In this document: positions 6,938 through 15,885 of the stretch, piece after piece
Layout of the letters: the number at the start of each line of letters is the position of its first letter
Numbering within the stretch: position 1 is the first letter of the stretch
DNA from: Arthrobacter saudimassiliensis
GTDB taxonomy: Bacteria > Actinomycetota > Actinomycetes > Actinomycetales > Micrococcaceae
Reading direction: 5' to 3'
Length of the DNA: 64,000 nucleotides
NCBI GenBank assembly: GCA_900016675.1
Contig: LN483070.1
Location: 992,001 to 1,056,000 of the forward strand
Notes under the pieces: model-generated
What the model was told of the DNA's origin: nothing
Databases searched by the model: none
What the model saw: only the letters and a program-made list of their open reading frames with translations
Program-made: the position numbers and the translations under genes

Positions 6938-8122
6938 ATGGCAACTCCCGACGTCGACAACCTCCCATACGCGGACGGCGACTTTTACGCATTCGAGGAC
7001 CTGCTTACCGACAAGGAGCGGGACCGGCTGCACGAAATCCGCGCCTGGCTGGGCACCCACGTCAAGCCGCACGCAGCTCAGTGGTGGAACGATGCGGAGT
7101 TCCCCGCCCACATGGTTCCCGAGCTGGCCGAACTGGACGTGGTGAGCCCCGTCTACCGCCAGGGCTACTCCAACCTGTTCGCCGGCCTGTGCCACGCGGA
7201 GTTCACCCGCGCAGACACCTCCTTCGCCACCTTCATGGGCGTCCACGACGGGCTGTTCACCGGTTCCATCGAGGCCCTGGCCTCCGAGGAGCAGAAGGCC
7301 GCCTGGCTGCCGGACATCTACGCACTGAAGAAGATCGGCGCCTTCGGCCTGACCGAACCCCTCGGCGGCTCCGACGTCGCCGGCGGCCTGCGCACCACTG
7401 CCCGCCGCGACGGGGACTCCTGGATCCTCAACGGCGAGAAGCGCTGGATCGGCAACGCCACCTGGTCCGACTGGGTGATCATCTACGCCCGCGACGTGGA
7501 CACCAACCAGGTCAAGGGCTTCCTGGTGGACACCGCCACCGAGGGCTACACCGCGACCAAGATCGAAAACAAGATCGCGCTGCGCACCGTCCAGAACGCC
7601 GACATCAAGCTGGAGAACGTCCGAATCAGCGACGACTTCCACCTCAAGGGCGCCAACACCTTCAAGGACGTCAACAAGGTCCTGAAGGTCACCCGCCTCG
7701 CCGTGGCCTGGCAGGCGGTGGGCCAGCAGATGGCCGCCTTCGACATTGCCCGCCGCTACGCCGTGGAGCGCACCCAGTTCGGCAAGCCGCTGGCCTCGTT
7801 CCAGCTCATCCAGGAACAGCTGGTCAAGATCCTCGGCAACACCGTCAGCTCGATGGGCATGATGGTCCGGCTGGCCCAGCTGGAGGACCTCGGCCGGGCG
7901 AAGGACGAGCAGTCGGCCCTGGCCAAAGCCTTCACCACCGCGCGCATGCGCGAATCCGTGGCCCTGGGCCGCAGCATCCTCGGCGGCAACGGCATCGTCA
8001 CCGACTACGGGATGGCCAAGGTGTTCGCCGACGCCGAGGCGATCTACTCCTACGAAGGAACCTACGAAGTGAACACCCTGGTCACCGGCCGGGCAATCAC
8101 CGGGGTGGCGGCCTTCGTCTAG
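6938..8122 (+). CDS. Acyl-CoA dehydrogenase (glutaryl-CoA dehydrogenase-like)
   Basis: FAD flavoprotein of 394 residues with the usual N-terminal helical, middle beta (FGLTEPLGGSDVAGG) and C-terminal helical domains. The C-terminal motif YEGT places the likely catalytic base at E373, and the tail YEVNTLVTGRAITGVAAF is very close to glutaryl-CoA dehydrogenases. It oxidises an acyl-CoA at the alpha,beta bond and passes electrons to ETF. Glutaryl-CoA (lysine and tryptophan breakdown, with decarboxylation) is the best guess, but a short-chain acyl-CoA is possible. The start is ATG 6938. A palindrome about 65 bp upstream suggests TetR-type control. It sits just outside the island and ends against a convergent peptidase gene. 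Confidence 0.85.
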   Translation: MATPDVDNLPYADGDFYAFEDLLTDKERDRLHEIRAWLGTHVKPHAAQWWNDAEFPAHMVPELAELDVVSPVYRQGYSNLFAGLCHAEFTRADTSFATFMGVHDGLFTGSIEALASEEQKAAWLPDIYALKKIGAFGLTEPLGGSDVAGGLRTTARRDGDSWILNGEKRWIGNATWSDWVIIYARDVDTNQVKGFLVDTATEGYTATKIENKIALRTVQNADIKLENVRISDDFHLKGANTFKDVNKVLKVTRLAVAWQAVGQQMAAFDIARRYAVERTQFGKPLASFQLIQEQLVKILGNTVSSMGMMVRLAQLEDLGRAKDEQSALAKAFTTARMRESVALGRSILGGNGIVTDYGMAKVFADAEAIYSYEGTYEVNTLVTGRAITGVAAFV

Positions 8123-8143
8123 GCAGGCGCCTCCGCCCACGGC

Positions 8144-8176
8144 GGCCGGCCGGGTCAGTCGACGACCCGGCCGGCC
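8144..8176. terminator. Shared terminator-like hairpin between convergent genes
   Basis: GGCCGGCCGGGTC (8144-8156) pairs perfectly with GACCCGGCCGGCC (8164-8176), loop AGTCGAC. It spans the end of the convergent M23 peptidase gene and can serve both directions. Confidence 0.55.
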
Positions 8177-8841
8177 GTCGCCGTCGCGGGCCTCCCGTTG
8201 CCTCCGCGTGCCGCCGCGGCCGCCGCAGCCGCCGGTCCCGGCAGGGGGAGCAGTACCGAAGGCCTGCGGTCGGTGACGAACGCCAGGGGATCGACGTAGT
8301 CGCCGTCCTCCCGAACTCCCCAGTGCAGGCACGGCTGCGGGCAGTGCCGGGCGGCCGTCACGGCCACCCTGCCCACGGGTTCACCGGCCGCGACGGCCGA
8401 GCCGGCTGCCAGATCGGTGTCCACGGGCTCGAAGCTGCTCAACAGCACCGTCCCGGCTTCCTCGATCCGGATGGTCAGCACCGGCCGGTCCACCACCCAT
8501 CCGGCAAAGTGGACCGTCCCGGCCGCGGGACTCACCACGGCTGCCCCGGCGCCCGCCGACAGGTCCACTCCCCGGTGGCCTGCCAGCCAGCGCTGCGCCG
8601 GCCGGTCGAAACCCCTCAGGACCGGGGGCGGGGGCTGCAGCGGCCACTGCCACCGGGGCTGCCACCGTGCCGCCGGGGCTGCCTGCCCGGCTGCCGCAGC
8701 CGGCGGGAACCCGCCGGCCCGAGAGGTTGCCCCCGGCAACAAAACCAGCAGCAGCGCTGCGAGCAGCACCGGAATCGGCCGGCGGAAGGCCTTCGGGATT
8801 CGGTGCGGAGGGGCCGGCGCGGGCGAGGGCAAAGGGATCAC
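8155..8841 (-). CDS. M23-family peptidoglycan metallopeptidase (exported)
   Basis: About 228 residues from GTG 8841. A signal-anchor-like stretch (RRPIPVLLAALLLVLLPGA) is followed by a Pro/Ala-rich segment and the LytM/M23 fold: GHRGVDLSAGAGAAVVSPA with the first zinc ligands (H-x3-D), and CLHWGVR, the place of the second HxH element. Here the first His of that pair is replaced (LHW), so catalytic activity is not certain. It should act on cell-wall cross-links outside the membrane, or regulate a hydrolase. The start is uncertain because the frame stays open far upstream under the rpsB leader. A divergent pair of M23 peptidase and rpsB is common in Micrococcaceae (from memory). Confidence 0.75.
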   Translation of the reverse strand: MIPLPSPAPAPPHRIPKAFRRPIPVLLAALLLVLLPGATSRAGGFPPAAAAGQAAPAARWQPRWQWPLQPPPPVLRGFDRPAQRWLAGHRGVDLSAGAGAAVVSPAAGTVHFAGWVVDRPVLTIRIEEAGTVLLSSFEPVDTDLAAGSAVAAGEPVGRVAVTAARHCPQPCLHWGVREDGDYVDPLAFVTDRRPSVLLPLPGPAAAAAAAARGGNGRPATATAGRVVD

Positions 8842-9282
8842 CGAACCAGCCTGCGCCGGCGGGCGTACCGGGCTGCTGCCTGAGGCCGGCGGCGGGGACA
8901 GGCGCCGCCGGGCAGGCGGCTGTGGAGGAGCCCGTTTCCGGCGCCGCCTGCACCGCCGGCGGGGCGGCGGGCGCGTGCGTTGGGTCCCCGCCGCTGTAGT
9001 ACACTTGTCCAAGCAGTCTGCCGTGTGCCGACCCGTGCCCCGCGTTCGCGGTCTCCCGGTGAGCATGACGGACTGACTACGCGCATCCCAATTATCCGTG
9101 TTCGTTCCCTCGTGGACGGCCACGGGTGCGCCTCCAGCGGTCCGGCTTGCCGGCAGGGGGCTCACGCTGAACCGCAGCTGATGGATGCCAGGAGCTCCGC
9201 CCGCCGGGCGTGCAGCTGTATAACCGTCAATTGGCAGCGGATTCGCGCGTGCGCGCCGAACGCTGCCGGAAGGAGTGACGAC
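8842..9282. other. Divergent intergenic region between peptidase and rpsB
   Basis: About 440 bp. It holds the peptidase start region on the left and the long rpsB leader on the right. No tRNA, clear riboswitch or second gene is visible. The rpsB ribosome site GGAAGGAG lies at 9268-9275. The frames that run through here on both strands are continuations of the flanking genes' frames in GC-rich DNA. Confidence 0.5.
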
Positions 9283-10110
9283 ATGCCCGTCGTTACCATG
9301 CGCCAGCTGCTCGACAGCGGCGTCCACTTTGGACACCAGACCCGCCGCTGGAACCCGAAGATGAAGCGCTTCATCTTCACCGAGCGCAACGGCATCTACA
9401 TCATCGACCTGCAGCAGTCGCTGTCCTACATCGACCGCGCCTACGACTTCGTCAAGGCCACGGTCGCCCACGGCGGCACCGTGCTCTTCGTCGGCACCAA
9501 GAAGCAGGCCCAGGAAGCCATCGCCGAGCAGGCCACCCGCGTGGGCCAGCCCTACGTGAACCAGCGCTGGCTGGGCGGCATGCTGACCAACTTCTCCACC
9601 GTTGCAAAGCGCATCCAGCGTATGAAGGAACTCGAGGAGATCAACTTCGAGGACGTCGCCGCTTCGGGCCACACCAAGAAGGAGCTGCTGCTCCTCAAGC
9701 GTGAGCTCACCAAGCTCCAGGGCAACCTGGGCGGCATCCGCAACCTGTCCAAGACCCCGTCGGTCCTCTGGGTTGTCGATACCCAGAAGGAGCACCTGGC
9801 GGTGGACGAGGCCAAGAAGCTGGGCATCCCCGTCGTCGCGATCCTCGACAGCAACTGCGACCCGGATGACGTCAACTACCCGATCCCGGGCAACGACGAC
9901 GCCATCCGCTCCGTCAACCTGCTGACCCGCGTCATCGCCGACGCCGTTGCCGAAGGCCTCATCGCCCGCAACAACAAGGCAGCCGGCAACACCGAGGCCG
10001 CCGCTGAGCCGATGGCCGAGTGGGAGCGCGAGCTGCTCGAGGGCCAGGCCGCTGAAGCACCGGCCGCCGAAGCCCCCGCCGCTGAAGGCGCCGAGGCAGC
10101 GGACAAGTAA
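9283..10110 (+). CDS. rpsB: 30S ribosomal protein S2
   Basis: Protein of 275 residues opening [20 protein letters not shown], the conserved S2 start, followed by [12 protein letters not shown] and the WLGGMLTNF block. It is a component of the small ribosomal subunit body, assembled late and needed for S1 function and initiation in bacteria that have S1. The C-terminus carries an Ala/Glu/Pro-rich extension (about 30 residues) typical of actinobacteria. ATG 9283 is chosen over the long open frame starting at 8980 because of GGAAGGAG 8 bases upstream and family length. It is followed by tsf, the classical pair, with a strong hairpin between them. Confidence 0.97.
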   Translation: MPVVTMRQLLDSGVHFGHQTRRWNPKMKRFIFTERNGIYIIDLQQSLSYIDRAYDFVKATVAHGGTVLFVGTKKQAQEAIAEQATRVGQPYVNQRWLGGMLTNFSTVAKRIQRMKELEEINFEDVAASGHTKKELLLLKRELTKLQGNLGGIRNLSKTPSVLWVVDTQKEHLAVDEAKKLGIPVVAILDSNCDPDDVNYPIPGNDDAIRSVNLLTRVIADAVAEGLIARNNKAAGNTEAAAEPMAEWERELLEGQAAEAPAAEAPAAEGAEAADK

Positions 10111-10156
10111 AACCTCATCCCGAAAGCGGTGGATTACCGCGGACGGGGGATCTGCA

Positions 10157-10191
10157 GAGTGCGGCTGGCCGGCTACCGGCCAGCCGCACTC
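10157..10191 (+). terminator. 16-bp perfect hairpin in the rpsB-tsf gap
   Basis: Arms 10157-10172 and 10176-10191 are exact complements with a CTA loop and no T tract. It may attenuate read-through into tsf, or protect an mRNA end. Confidence 0.55.
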
Positions 10192-10234
10192 GCGGAAACG
10201 CACCACAACTTATAACGGGAGGACTGGAGTCCAA

Positions 10235-11074
10235 ATGGCGAACTACACCGCTGCTGATATCAAGGCCCTGCGTGAGCGCACCGGCGCCGGCATGATGGAC
10301 GTGAAGAAGGCTCTGGACGAGGCCAACGGCGATGCCGACAAGGCCATGGAGCTCATCCGCATCAAGGGCCTGAAGGGCGCCACCAAGCGCGAAGGCCGGT
10401 CCACCGCGGAGGGCCTCGTGGCCGCCAAGGTCCTGGACGGCACCGTCGGCGTGATGATCGAGCTGAACTGCGAGACCGACTTCGTCGCCAAGTCCGCCAA
10501 GTTCATCGAACTGGCTGACCGCGTGCTGGCCGCCGCCATCGAGTCCGGCGCAGCCGACGCCGAGGCGCTGCTCGCCTACGAGGTCGACGGCAAGCCGCTG
10601 TCCGAGATCGTCGTCGAGGAAGGCGCCGTGCTGGGCGAGAAGGTCGTCGTCCGCCGCGTGGCCCGCGTCGAGGGCAAGACCGTCGATGCCTACCTGCACA
10701 AGACCTCCAAGGACCTTCCGGCCCAGGTCGGCGTGCTGTTCGCTGTTGACGGCGAGGGCGACGCAGCCTTCGAAGCCGCCCACGACGTCGCGGTCCACAC
10801 CGCCGCCTACGCCCCGACCTACCTGACCCGGGACGAGGTTCCGGCCGACATCGTCGAGAACGAGCGCCGCATCGCCGACGAGACCGCCCGCGCCGAAGGC
10901 AAGCCCGAAGCGGCCCTGCCGAAGATCGTCGAAGGCCGCCTGACCGGCTTCTTCAAGGAGATCGTGCTGCTGGACCAGCCGTTCGCCAAGGATGCGAAGA
11001 AGACCGTCGGCAAGGTCTTCGAAGAGGCTGGCGTCAGCCCCGTCGCCTTCGCCCGCTTCCGCGTCGGCGCCTAA
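10235..11074 (+). CDS. tsf: Elongation factor Ts
   Basis: Protein of 279 residues. The N-terminal UBA-like module (YTAADIKALRERTGAGMMDV) is followed by the TDFVAKS segment of the core that inserts beside the EF-Tu nucleotide site. It is the guanine nucleotide exchange factor that regenerates EF-Tu-GTP during elongation in the cytoplasm. ATG 10235 has GGGAGGAC 11 bases upstream. It lies 124 bp after rpsB, separated by a 16-bp hairpin, and is followed by a strong terminator, so rpsB-tsf is a two-gene unit. Confidence 0.97.
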   Translation: MANYTAADIKALRERTGAGMMDVKKALDEANGDADKAMELIRIKGLKGATKREGRSTAEGLVAAKVLDGTVGVMIELNCETDFVAKSAKFIELADRVLAAAIESGAADAEALLAYEVDGKPLSEIVVEEGAVLGEKVVVRRVARVEGKTVDAYLHKTSKDLPAQVGVLFAVDGEGDAAFEAAHDVAVHTAAYAPTYLTRDEVPADIVENERRIADETARAEGKPEAALPKIVEGRLTGFFKEIVLLDQPFAKDAKKTVGKVFEEAGVSPVAFARFRVGA

Positions 11075-11101
11075 GGCTCCACGCACACGCGCAGATGAAT
11101 G

Positions 11102-11137
11102 AAAGGGGGTGGCCACCACACGGTGGCCACCCCCTTT
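11102..11137 (+). terminator. Terminator after tsf
   Basis: A perfect 16-bp stem, AAAGGGGGTGGCCACC with its complement (11122-11137), ACAC loop, closing in TTT. Confidence 0.8.
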
Positions 11138-11212
11138 GTCTGCCCGCACCTTGCCTGGCCCTGCCGGCAAATTAGTCTTAACAGCAGATCCCCAACCTTC
11201 CGGGAGGCATCA

Positions 11213-11944
11213 ATGGCCCATCTCCAGAACGAATCCGCAGCGCCGCGCCGCCGTGTCCTGCTCAAGCTCTCCGGCGAGGTGTTCGGCGGCGGCAAGCTGG
11301 GCGTGGACCCCGAAACCGTCCGCGCCGTCGCCAAGCAGATCGCCTCGACGGTCGGCGAGGTGGAAGTGGCCATCGTCGTCGGCGGCGGCAACTTCTTCCG
11401 CGGCGCGGAACTGTCCACCAGCGGCATGGACCGCTCCCGTGCGGACTACATGGGGATGCTCGGCACGGTCATGAACTGCCTGGCGCTGCAGGACTTCCTG
11501 GAGCAGGCCGGCGTGGAGACCCGCGTCCAGAGCGCCATCACCATGGGACAGGTCGCCGAGGCGTACATTCCGCGGCGGGCCATCCGGCACCTCGAGAAGG
11601 GGCGCGTGGTCATCTTCGGCGCCGGGGCGGGCCTGCCCTACTTCTCCACGGACACGGTCGCCGCGCAGCGGGCCCTGGAGGTCCACGCCGATGAGGTGCT
11701 CATGGCCAAGAGCGGCGTCGACGGCGTGTACACCGCCGACCCCAACAAGGATCCGAGCGCGCGCAAGCTCGAGAACCTGACCTACGACGACGCCCTCCGC
11801 CAGGACATCCGGGTCATGGACCAGACCGCCATGACCATGTGCAAGGACAACAACCTGCACATGGTGGTCTTCGGGATGGAAGGCGAGGGCAACGTCGCCC
11901 GCGCCATCCGCGGCGAAAAGATCGGCACCCTGGTCACCAACTGA
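11213..11944 (+). CDS. pyrH: UMP kinase
   Basis: Protein of 243 residues in the amino-acid kinase fold. [11 protein letters not shown] is the ATP phosphate-binding loop, [10 protein letters not shown] the glycine-rich substrate loop, and [11 protein letters not shown] the conserved C-terminal block. It phosphorylates UMP to UDP for pyrimidine nucleotide supply; bacterial enzymes are hexamers tuned by GTP and UTP. ATG 11213 follows GGGAGG, and an N-terminal extension of about 14 residues precedes the kinase fold. Terminators isolate it from tsf upstream and from frr downstream, though the order tsf-pyrH-frr is the standard bacterial one. Confidence 0.96.
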   Translation: MAHLQNESAAPRRRVLLKLSGEVFGGGKLGVDPETVRAVAKQIASTVGEVEVAIVVGGGNFFRGAELSTSGMDRSRADYMGMLGTVMNCLALQDFLEQAGVETRVQSAITMGQVAEAYIPRRAIRHLEKGRVVIFGAGAGLPYFSTDTVAAQRALEVHADEVLMAKSGVDGVYTADPNKDPSARKLENLTYDDALRQDIRVMDQTAMTMCKDNNLHMVVFGMEGEGNVARAIRGEKIGTLVTN

Positions 11945-11950
11945 CCAAAC

Positions 11951-11986
11951 GGCAGGAGCCCCCGGGACGTCCCGGGGGCTCCTGCC
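11951..11986 (+). terminator. Terminator after pyrH
   Basis: An 18-bp perfect self-complementary palindrome (arms 11951-11968 and 11969-11986), 7 bp after the stop codon, followed by GCTTAA. Confidence 0.75.
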
Positions 11987-11997
11987 GCTTAACCGGG

Positions 11998-12095
11998 CCC
12001 TCGCACGTCACTGCGCTCCGTGCAGGGAACCCGGGGGCGGTGCGCCACGTCCCTGCCCTCGCACCTCGCTGCGCTCCGTGCAGGGAACCCGGGGC
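11998..12095. repeat. Pair of about 40-bp near-identical direct repeats
   Basis: Copies at 11998-12038 and 12056-12095 share TGCGCTCCGTGCAGGGAACC and the flanking CCCTCGCAC. Only a few positions differ. Each unit can fold, because CCCT..GCAC pairs with GTGCAGGG. They fill the pyrH-frr gap and look like a REP-type intergenic element. Confidence 0.7.
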
Positions 12096-12161
12096 CGTGG
12101 CTTAGGATTAGTAGCAGAGCCAGCCACGGGTGCGTGGTCGAATTTCCCTGAAGGAGAAACC

Positions 12162-12719
12162 GTGATCGAAGAGACGCTGCAAGAGGCCACCGAAAAGATG
12201 GACAAGGCGGTGGAGGTCGCCAAGGAGGATTTCTCCGCGATCCGCACCGGCCGGGCGACTCCCGCTCTCTTCGCCAAGGTCCTCGTCGACTACTACGGTT
12301 CCCCGACCCAGCTCCAGCAGCTGGCCTCGTTCGCCACCCCCGACGCACGCACGCTGCTCATCACGCCCTACGACGTGTCCGCCCTGCGCGCCATTGAGCG
12401 GGCCCTCAGTGATTCGGAGGTCGGTGCCAACCCCTCCAACGACGGCAAGGTCATCCGCGTGGTCATGCCCGAGCTGACCGAGGAGCGCCGGCGCGAGTAC
12501 GTCAAGATCGTCCGCGGCAAGGGCGAGGACGCCAAGGTGTCCGTCCGCAACATCCGCCGCAAGGCCAAGGACGCCCTCGACCGGCTGGTCAAGGACGGCG
12601 AAATCGGCGAGGACGACGGCGCCCGTGCGGAGAAGGAACTCGACGCCCTGACGAAGGCCCACACCGAAAACATCGACGAGCTGCTCAAGCGCAAGGAAGC
12701 GGAGCTGCTCGAAGTCTGA
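12162..12719 (+). CDS. frr: Ribosome recycling factor
   Basis: Protein of 185 residues, the exact family length. [20 protein letters not shown] is the conserved block of domain I, and the C-terminal helices ([19 protein letters not shown]) complete the three-helix bundle. With EF-G it splits the post-termination ribosome. The start is GTG 12162, with AAGGAG at 12151-12156. The stop overlaps the cdsA start by one base (TGATG), so the two are translationally coupled. Upstream lie the paired repeats and the pyrH terminator. Confidence 0.97.
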   Translation: MIEETLQEATEKMDKAVEVAKEDFSAIRTGRATPALFAKVLVDYYGSPTQLQQLASFATPDARTLLITPYDVSALRAIERALSDSEVGANPSNDGKVIRVVMPELTEERRREYVKIVRGKGEDAKVSVRNIRRKAKDALDRLVKDGEIGEDDGARAEKELDALTKAHTENIDELLKRKEAELLEV

Positions 12720-13651
12720 TGAGTTCCCACCAGCCTCCCACACAGGCTGGCGCCTCCTCCGCTCCGCAGGAAGCCCCGGCAGCAAAGGCCACCACCATGA
12801 GCGCAGCCGGTTCCCGGCGCGGTTCCGACCGTACCCCGGACCGTCCGTCCCGTGCCGGGCGCAACCTGCCGGCCGCGATCGGCGTCGGCGTCGCGCTGCT
12901 CGGATCGCTGCTGGTCGGGCTGCTCTACTACCCGGTGGCGATCGTCATCATCGCCGCCGGCTTCGCCGTCGTCGGCGTCTGGGAAGTCAGCCGGGCCCTG
13001 GAGGTGCGCGGCATCAAGGTGCCCATGGTGCCCGTCCTGGTCGGGACCCTGGCCCTGCCGCTGGCCGCCTACTTCGGCGGCACCGAGGCCCTGGGATTCG
13101 CCCTGACAGCCACCTCGGTGGCCATCCTGCTCTGGCGCACGCTGGACACGGCCGAAGGGGCGCTGACCAGCATCCTGGCCGGTATCTTCGTGCTGCTCTG
13201 GGTTCCGTTCCTGCTCAGCTTCGCAATGGTCCTGCTCGCGGAGCCGGACGGACGGATGCGGGTGGCGGTGCTGCTGCTGCTCGTGGTCGCCAACGACACC
13301 TTCGGCTACCTGGTCGGCGCCCTGTTCGGCAAGCACCCGATGGCGCCGAAGATCAGCCCGAAGAAGTCCTGGGAAGGCTTCGCCGGGTCCGCGGCCGGCG
13401 CCGCACTGATCGGCGTGCTGGCCGCGGTGTACGCCCTCGACGCGCCCTGGTGGTTCGGCATCGTCCTGGCGGTGGCCACCGTGGCCGCGGCAACGGCCGG
13501 CGACTTCTCCGAGTCGATGATCAAGCGGGAACTGGGCGTCAAGGACATGTCCAACCTGCTGCCGGGCCACGGCGGCGTCATGGACCGGCTCGATTCGATT
13601 GTCTTTGCCTCACCGGTGGTCTTCCTGGTTTCCCTGCTGCTGGCCCAATGA
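12719..13651 (+). CDS. cdsA: Phosphatidate cytidylyltransferase
   Basis: Protein of 310 residues with a basic, Pro/Ser-rich cytoplasmic N-terminus (about 50 residues) and about eight membrane helices. The signature lies near residues 262-293: SMIKRELGVKDMSNLLPGHG followed by GVMDRLDS, which is the CDP-diacylglycerol synthase pattern. It makes CDP-diacylglycerol from phosphatidic acid and CTP, the precursor used by the phosphatidyltransferase at 1401. It overlaps frr by one base. The order frr-cdsA is conserved in actinobacteria, linking translation genes to lipid synthesis. Confidence 0.95.
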   Translation: MSSHQPPTQAGASSAPQEAPAAKATTMSAAGSRRGSDRTPDRPSRAGRNLPAAIGVGVALLGSLLVGLLYYPVAIVIIAAGFAVVGVWEVSRALEVRGIKVPMVPVLVGTLALPLAAYFGGTEALGFALTATSVAILLWRTLDTAEGALTSILAGIFVLLWVPFLLSFAMVLLAEPDGRMRVAVLLLLVVANDTFGYLVGALFGKHPMAPKISPKKSWEGFAGSAAGAALIGVLAAVYALDAPWWFGIVLAVATVAAATAGDFSESMIKRELGVKDMSNLLPGHGGVMDRLDSIVFASPVVFLVSLLLAQ

Positions 13652-13777
13652 GCAGGCACACACCGGGCCGCCTGGCGGGCACGTGCGGAAGGGCCAAGTA
13701 AGATGCAAGGTGGATCAGCTGCCCCGGTCCGGCCGAGCGCCGGAGCGGGCACCAAGACACGGAGGACTACCCCAACC

Positions 13778-14356
13778 ATGGACGATGTGCGCCAGGCCAG
13801 TGCCCCCTTCCAGCGGGTGGGCCGCCGGGAGTACGGCTACAACATCCGACAGGTGGACGAGTTCCTCACCAAGGCACGGGACTTCTACAACTCGCAGGGC
13901 AAAGGCGCCAAGCCCATCACCAGCCGGCAGGTCCGCGCCATGGCCTTCGACCCGGCCAAGGGCGGCTACGAGGCGCAGGCCGTCGACGCGGCACTGGACC
14001 GGCTCGAGGACGTCTTCGCCCAGCGTGAGCGGGATGAACTGATCCGCGAAAAGGGCGAAGACGCCTGGCTGATGCTGATCGGCCGCACGTCCGCCGTGCT
14101 GCGCGGGCGCCTCCACCGGGAGCCGGGGGAGCGGTTCCGCCGTCCCAGCAAGCGCCGGGTGCCGAGCTACAACGTCGAGGACGTCGACGCGCTGTGCAAT
14201 GAACTGCTCGGCTACTTCGAGCATGACAAGCCGCTGAGCGTGGACGTGGTGCGCCGTGCGGTGTTCCGTGAGGCCCGCGGCGACGAAGGCTACGAGGAAA
14301 CGCAGGTCGACGCGTTCCTGGACCGCGTCGTCGAGCTGATGGCCGCGATCGACTAA
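13778..14356 (+). CDS. DivIVA-repeat (DivI1A) protein
   Basis: Protein of 192 residues built from four DivI1A-type repeats: YGYNIRQVDEFL, GGYEAQAVDAALD, PSYNVEDVDAL and EGYEETQVDAFLDR, each with the aromatic residue and the V-D pair. The first and fourth are the most typical. It is shorter than DivIVA/Wag31 and lacks a long coiled coil, so it is a DivIVA-domain relative and not the polar growth determinant. A role near membranes or division is only inferred. ATG 13778 is supported by GGAGGAC at 13761-13767. A TAAGAT -10-like box lies at 13699-13704. Its stop overlaps the convergent symporter's stop by 4 bp. Confidence 0.8.
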   Translation: MDDVRQASAPFQRVGRREYGYNIRQVDEFLTKARDFYNSQGKGAKPITSRQVRAMAFDPAKGGYEAQAVDAALDRLEDVFAQRERDELIREKGEDAWLMLIGRTSAVLRGRLHREPGERFRRPSKRRVPSYNVEDVDALCNELLGYFEHDKPLSVDVVRRAVFREARGDEGYEETQVDAFLDRVVELMAAID

Positions 14357-15885
14357 CCCTGACGGTCGGCCCGTCCGCTGCGCACGGGTCCACCCCGGCT
14401 TCCGCCGCCGGTACCTTCCGGGGCATGCAGCCGGGCCATGAAGCGCCCGACGCCGCCCGGTACCAGCCCGGGCCGGGCCCGCGAAACCAGGATGGTCACC
14501 AGGAACGACGCCGGCACGGTCCACGCAGCCGGCTGCGCCACCCAGCCCGGAATACCCGCTCCGGCGGCGCCGGCCACCCCGCCGGCCAACATGGCGCCTC
14601 CGCACAGCGCGGCGCCGGTCAGCATTCCGGCCACGGCGCCCGGCGCCGTCAGCCCCCGCCACCAGATCCCGAGCACCAGCAGCGGACACAGGGTCGACGC
14701 GGTGAAGGCGAACACCATCCCGATGCTTCCGGCCAGCGCCTGGGAACTGGTCAGCAGGGCGATCACCAGCGGGACGACGGCGGCCGCCACCGCCGAGATC
14801 CGGAAGCCGCGCACGCTGCCGCCGAAGAACTCCTGGCTCATCACTCCGGAGAGGGACACCACGAGCCCGCTGCTGGTCGACAGGAAGGCGGCGAAGGCGC
14901 CGGCGGTCACCATGGCGGCCAGCAGGTCTCCGAGGCCGCCGTCGAACACGGTGCCCGGCAGCAGGAGCACCGCGGCGTCCGCGCTGCCGTGGTCGGCGAG
15001 GGTGGGCAGGTAGAGCCGGGCCAGGACGCCGTAGGCAATCGGAAAGACGTAGAAAAGGGACAGCAGGCCGAGCACGATCAGGGTGGTCCGCCGCGCCGAG
15101 GGGCCGTCGGGGTTGGTGTAGAAGCGCACCAGCACATGCGGCAGCCCGAGCGTGCCGCACAGCAGGGCAAGGCTGAGGGAGATGTTGCGGTACAGCGAGG
15201 CGTGCGCCTCCGGGTCCAGGGCATCGGCCAGGGCCGCGCCGCCGCCCTGCCACCCGCCTCCGCCGCTGTGGAAGAGGATGAACAGCACCGGCACGGCCAG
15301 CGCCGTCAGCTTCAGCCAGTACTGGAAGGCCTGCACGAAGGTGATGGAGCGCATCCCGCCGGTCGCGACGCTGGCACAGACCACCGCCGCGACCGCCACC
15401 GATCCCGTCCACCCCGGCAGCCCGGTGGTGATGGCGATGGCGAGCGCCGCCCCGTGCAGCTGGGGCACGATGTACAGCCAGCCCACCGCGACCACCAGCA
15501 GGCTCGTGACCCGCCGCGCGGCCCGGGACTCCAGCCGGGCCTCGGCGAAGTCGGAGATGGTGTACGCGCCGGAGCGCCGCAGCGGGGCGGCGACGAAGAG
15601 CAGCAGCATCAGGTAGCCGGCGGTGTAGCCGATGGGGAACCACAGCGCGTCCACTCCGGAGACCAGGATCAGGCCGGCGACGCCCAGGAAGCTGGCGGCG
15701 GACAGGTACTCGCCGCCGATCGCCGAGGCGTTCCACCAGGGCCGTACCGTCCGGGAGGCGACGTAGAAGTCCCCGGTGGTGCGGGAGATGCGCAGGCCAA
15801 ACGCTCCGATCAGCAGGGTCGCGGCCACGACGGCGGCCACGGCGGCGTAGCCCACGGCCGGGTCCAAGCCGGGCAGGGAGGTCAC
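14353..15885 (-). CDS. Solute:sodium symporter (SSS family, acetate/carboxylate type)
   Basis: Protein of 510 residues with about 13 membrane helices. It has the SSS features GGEYLSAASFLGVAGL near TM2 and LPHVLVRFYTNP in the middle, both very similar to ActP/MctC-type monocarboxylate symporters. It probably imports acetate, pyruvate or a related acid with sodium. It is the last gene of a leftward operon: sensor kinase, LytTR regulator, small membrane protein, symporter, with 4-bp overlaps between the last three genes. The operon stands opposite a second symporter of the same family at 18805, which it resembles in the GEYLSAASFLG region. Confidence 0.85.
   Translation of the reverse strand: MTSLPGLDPAVGYAAVAAVVAATLLIGAFGLRISRTTGDFYVASRTVRPWWNASAIGGEYLSAASFLGVAGLILVSGVDALWFPIGYTAGYLMLLLFVAAPLRRSGAYTISDFAEARLESRAARRVTSLLVVAVGWLYIVPQLHGAALAIAITTGLPGWTGSVAVAAVVCASVATGGMRSITFVQAFQYWLKLTALAVPVLFILFHSGGGGWQGGGAALADALDPEAHASLYRNISLSLALLCGTLGLPHVLVRFYTNPDGPSARRTTLIVLGLLSLFYVFPIAYGVLARLYLPTLADHGSADAAVLLLPGTVFDGGLGDLLAAMVTAGAFAAFLSTSSGLVVSLSGVMSQEFFGGSVRGFRISAVAAAVVPLVIALLTSSQALAGSIGMVFAFTASTLCPLLVLGIWWRGLTAPGAVAGMLTGAALCGGAMLAGGVAGAAGAGIPGWVAQPAAWTVPASFLVTILVSRARPGLVPGGVGRFMARLHAPEGTGGGSRGGPVRSGRADRQG

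Noticed and set aside
6565-6960. A minus-strand frame containing GLEPTTDG
   Set aside because: This is the well-known false translation across an antisense tRNA 3' end; here it arises from the attR tRNA fragment.
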